Source: Deltaproteobacteria bacterium
GTDB taxonomy: Bacteria > Desulfobacterota > Desulfobacteria > C00003060
DNA: 12,920 nt
Direction of reading: 5' to 3'
Assembly: GCA_030667105.1 (NCBI GenBank)
Contig: DAOUWN010000022.1
Span: 1-12,920 of the forward strand
This document shows, piece by piece, positions 11,009 to 12,920 of the stretch (its first letter is position 1; every line of letters starts with the position of its first letter). Position numbers and translations under genes: made by a program. The notes beneath the pieces are model-generated. The model did no database searches, was not told the DNA's origin, and saw nothing but the letters and a program-made list of their open reading frames with translations.

Positions 11009-11233
11009 TCAGAACTGTATCTGTATTGACTTTCGGCCATTGTCTTCATCCCTTACAGAAAGGCAAATCTTCTTCATCCTTTCACACCAGGCCCGCACAT
11101 CCTTTTCAAAGGTCAAACAATCCCCTATTACCTCAAGGATATCCCCCTCGACCATGTCGGGTGATTTCACCGCGATTTTCAAAACGGGCTGTGGGCACTT
11201 AAGCCCTGTGGCATCTAATTGCTGTACGGCCAT
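11009..11233 (-). CDS. TusA/SirA-like CPxP protein
   Basis: The protein has 74 residues. The ATG at 11233 was chosen because AAGGAGG lies 6 nt before it; a longer frame would need a TTG at 11281. The N-terminus has the family signature LDATGLKCPQPVL with the active cysteine C13 in CPQP. The length suits a stand-alone TusA/SirA/YedF-type domain. TusA proteins carry persulfide sulfur on this cysteine for tRNA thiolation, molybdenum cofactor or sulfur metabolism. Three more cysteines (C34, C45, C53) are unusual for TusA proper. No other sulfur-transfer gene is nearby. It sits between a receiver-PAS gene (55 nt) and the hybrid kinase (21 nt), so a role in redox or sulfide sensing for the cluster is possible but speculative. 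Confidence 0.88.
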   Translation of the reverse strand: MAVQQLDATGLKCPQPVLKIAVKSPDMVEGDILEVIGDCLTFEKDVRAWCERMKKICLSVRDEDNGRKSIQIQF

Positions 11234-11261
11234 GACATGCCTCCTTGGTGATTTGTTATTT

Positions 11262-11282
11262 GTTGAGTTGTTACGACTCAAC
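11262..11282. repeat. 7-bp inverted repeat between the TusA-like and receiver-PAS genes
   Basis: GTTGAGT (11262-11268) and ACTCAAC (11276-11282) are perfect complements separated by 7 nt, in the 55-nt gap between genes. The arm sequence is shared with the larger inverted repeat at 7397-7426. No T-run follows on the minus strand, so it is not a standard terminator. Confidence 0.6.
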
Positions 11283-11288
11283 CAGTGA

Positions 11289-12122
11289 CTAACTCCCCGG
11301 TCTCAATGTCAGGATCACGCTTTTTCCTCGAAAACGTCCCGAAAGGGGAGTGATATCAATATCGTATGCCCCGTCCGGCAACCCGCTTCCCTTTAGTGTC
11401 TGTGTTTTGTCGGTTTCCAGCGTACTGATCACCCTCTCTTGAATATCAGTTGAGAAATAATCGGAAAGTTCCCCGCCTATCTCAATGCGTTGGCCATTGT
11501 ATGACAATGTTTGCGCCTTTTCATTGGTTATTGCAATCATACCTTCAGCGCCCACACCGATGATCGGTATAGGGAGATCTTCAAGCATGGCACGCGAGAG
11601 TTCCAGGGCCTGGTTCTGAATTTCAAGGTCCTCGGTTCTCTGTTTAACCAGCGTTTCCAGATTCTCATTTATTCTTTTCAACTCCTCATTCTGTTCCATA
11701 ACCTTTTCGTCAAGCTTTTTGTTCGCCTGTATAAGGTCGTATTGATCCAGGGCCTGTTTGATCTCCAGCCTCAAACTCTGATCGTTCCATGGTTTAAGAA
11801 AGAACTTATAGACATGTCCCTTGTTGATCGAGTCTGTAATTGCGTCCACATCCGTGTAACCGCTGAGGATGACACGAATGACGTGAGGATACTCTTCTTT
11901 AACCCTGGCCAGGAAATCAGTGCCACTCATTCCCGGCATCCTCTGATCGCACATCACCAACTGAACATCATTGTGCTTAAGGATTTCAAGGCCCTCTGCT
12001 CCGCTTGAAGCCATCAGGAGGTTGTAGTCCTCCTTTCGAAGCAATCGCTTCAAGGCGCTCAAGATATTCTCCTCGTCATCTACACACAAAACGGTATGTT
12101 TCGGATCTTTTGAATCGTCCAT
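11289..12122 (-). CDS. Response regulator: receiver, coiled coil, PAS-like domain
   Basis: The protein has 277 residues from the ATG at 12122, which has GGAG 8 nt upstream; a GTG at 12131 in the same frame overlaps the previous stop and has poor spacing. The receiver at residues 8-125 has D15/D16, D59 in CDQRMPGMSG, S87 and K110 in the FFLKPWND motif. A long heptad-rich coiled coil (about 130-178) leads to a PAS-like domain (about 178-275). There is no catalytic or DNA-binding output, so it may be a scaffold, or it may feed its state to a kinase by dimer contact. Its receiver closely resembles that of the ATPase (VYKF then KPWND, followed by a QYDLIQ helix), suggesting a shared phosphodonor. 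It starts 5 nt after the HDOD gene. Confidence 0.88.
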   Translation of the reverse strand: MDDSKDPKHTVLCVDDEENILSALKRLLRKEDYNLLMASSGAEGLEILKHNDVQLVMCDQRMPGMSGTDFLARVKEEYPHVIRVILSGYTDVDAITDSINKGHVYKFFLKPWNDQSLRLEIKQALDQYDLIQANKKLDEKVMEQNEELKRINENLETLVKQRTEDLEIQNQALELSRAMLEDLPIPIIGVGAEGMIAITNEKAQTLSYNGQRIEIGGELSDYFSTDIQERVISTLETDKTQTLKGSGLPDGAYDIDITPLSGRFRGKSVILTLRPGS

Positions 12123-12127
12123 TGTTC

Positions 12128-12920
12128 TCACTCCGTTTCTTCGATAAAAAAGTCACAGGCTTCTTCGATTTCAGTGGCCACTGCCGGGAACCACTCCGGC
12201 AAGGCTTTCAGTTCGGCTGCCATTATCCTGGCGGCCTCAGGGGAAAGCCCTGATAACTCGAGGCCTTCATTTGAACCAGTCTTGTAGTTATTCACGATAT
12301 GATCCGATGCATGAACCAGGACTAGCAAGTTGAAATTAGTGGCGCTCTTCTTAACCGCATGGTGATACGTAATGGCCTCGACCAGACTGGCAGGAAGCTG
12401 CCATTTCTTGGCCAGACGTCCTCCGACTTGCGCATGGTCGGCCGGCAACAGCTTCTTCTCAGCCTCATAAAATGACAGGCCGTCGTCCTGTATGGATGTC
12501 CAGACTTGTCCGAAAAGCTCTTTGAAATATTGAGCCAGAACCAGCTTTCCCACGTCATGAAGGATTCCCGCAACAAAGGCCTCATCCGGGGTGCTCAGAC
12601 GGGTCTTCTCGGCAATGTGTCTGCCCGTCACGGCTACTGCAACAGAATGCTTCCAGAATTCAGTAATGTCAAAGCCCTCAAAAGCGTCCTTCCCGGAAAA
12701 GGCGTCAACAACCGCAATCGAGACAATGGCATTGCGCACCGTGTTAAAGCCCAATATGGTAATGGCGTGAGAAATGGTGTTGATCCTGGATCGAAACCCG
12801 TAGAAGGCAGAGTTGACGAGCTTCAAGATCTTGGAAACCATGGCCTGGTCTTTTTCTATGGCTTCGCTCAACTTCCTGATGGAGACATCAATATCCTGAA
12901 GCATCTTATTCACCCTAAAA
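12128..12920 (-). CDS. HDOD-domain protein (5' end cut by window edge)
   Basis: The HDOD domain is an HD-related fold found in signalling proteins, usually without catalysis. At least 261 residues are visible. Key features, counted from the GTG at 12913, are the NSAFYG motif (34-39), a long helical core and HDVGK (119-123). The only visible starts are this GTG and an ATG at 12904, neither with a ribosome binding site. The reading frame is open to the window edge, and the residues normally preceding the NKML segment in HDOD proteins (an LPxLP-type stretch) are missing. The true start therefore lies beyond 12920. In Xanthomonas and relatives HDOD proteins such as GsmR link to motility and c-di-GMP. 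It is the first visible gene of the operon-like series and ends 5 nt before the receiver-PAS start. Confidence 0.9.
   Translation of the reverse strand, partial: FRVNKMLQDIDVSIRKLSEAIEKDQAMVSKILKLVNSAFYGFRSRINTISHAITILGFNTVRNAIVSIAVVDAFSGKDAFEGFDITEFWKHSVAVAVTGRHIAEKTRLSTPDEAFVAGILHDVGKLVLAQYFKELFGQVWTSIQDDGLSFYEAEKKLLPADHAQVGGRLAKKWQLPASLVEAITYHHAVKKSATNFNLLVLVHASDHIVNNYKTGSNEGLELSGLSPEAARIMAAELKALPEWFPAVATEIEEACDFFIEETE

Noticed and set aside
11234..11281. 16-residue N-terminal extension of the TusA-like protein from TTG
   Set aside because: The TTG has no ribosome binding site and the added residues fall outside the family fold; the ATG at 11233 has AAGGAGG.

Overview
The window is about 12.9 kb of gene-dense bacterial DNA of moderate G+C. 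It reads like a Gram-negative deltaproteobacterium (Desulfobacterota or Myxococcota type). That is an inference from family content only: an MglA-type polarity GTPase, many orphan receivers and hybrid kinases, an HDOD protein, a GspE/PilB-type ATPase and a GEMM-I riboswitch. No rRNA, tRNA, CRISPR array or insertion sequence is visible.

Left end, + strand (about 180-728): a FliA (sigma-28)-like promoter, a textbook cyclic-di-GMP-I (GEMM-I) aptamer, an intrinsic terminator, a strong ribosome binding site and a 116-residue protein of unknown family. This is a compact flagellar-sigma plus c-di-GMP controlled unit. Its gene converges on everything else.

Rest of the window, - strand, reading from right to left: an HDOD protein (cut by the right edge), a receiver-coiled coil-PAS protein, a TusA/SirA-like CPxP protein, a 1193-residue membrane hybrid kinase (CZB-like sensor, HAMP plus a recent 60-residue tandem repeat, PAS, kinase, two receivers, HPt), a receiver-kinase, an MglA-like GTPase, a second kinase closely related to the previous one, a receiver-MshEN-GspE/PilB ATPase with a C-terminal double zinc ribbon, and a receiver protein with a degenerate first receiver. 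From 12920 down to 3991 the gaps are 5-55 nt, with one 13-nt overlap, so one operon is likely. A 91-nt gap precedes the last gene (760-1500).

The cluster holds three kinases, six intact receivers and one HPt domain, but no DNA-binding, GGDEF or EAL output. The only effector-like proteins are the Ras-like GTPase and the pilus/secretion-type ATPase. I infer a phosphorelay acting post-translationally on cell polarity and a surface motor, with c-di-GMP entering through the riboswitch and possibly through the MshEN-like domain of the ATPase. Several gene junctions carry short direct or inverted repeats, and two repeat tracts lie inside the large hybrid kinase gene.
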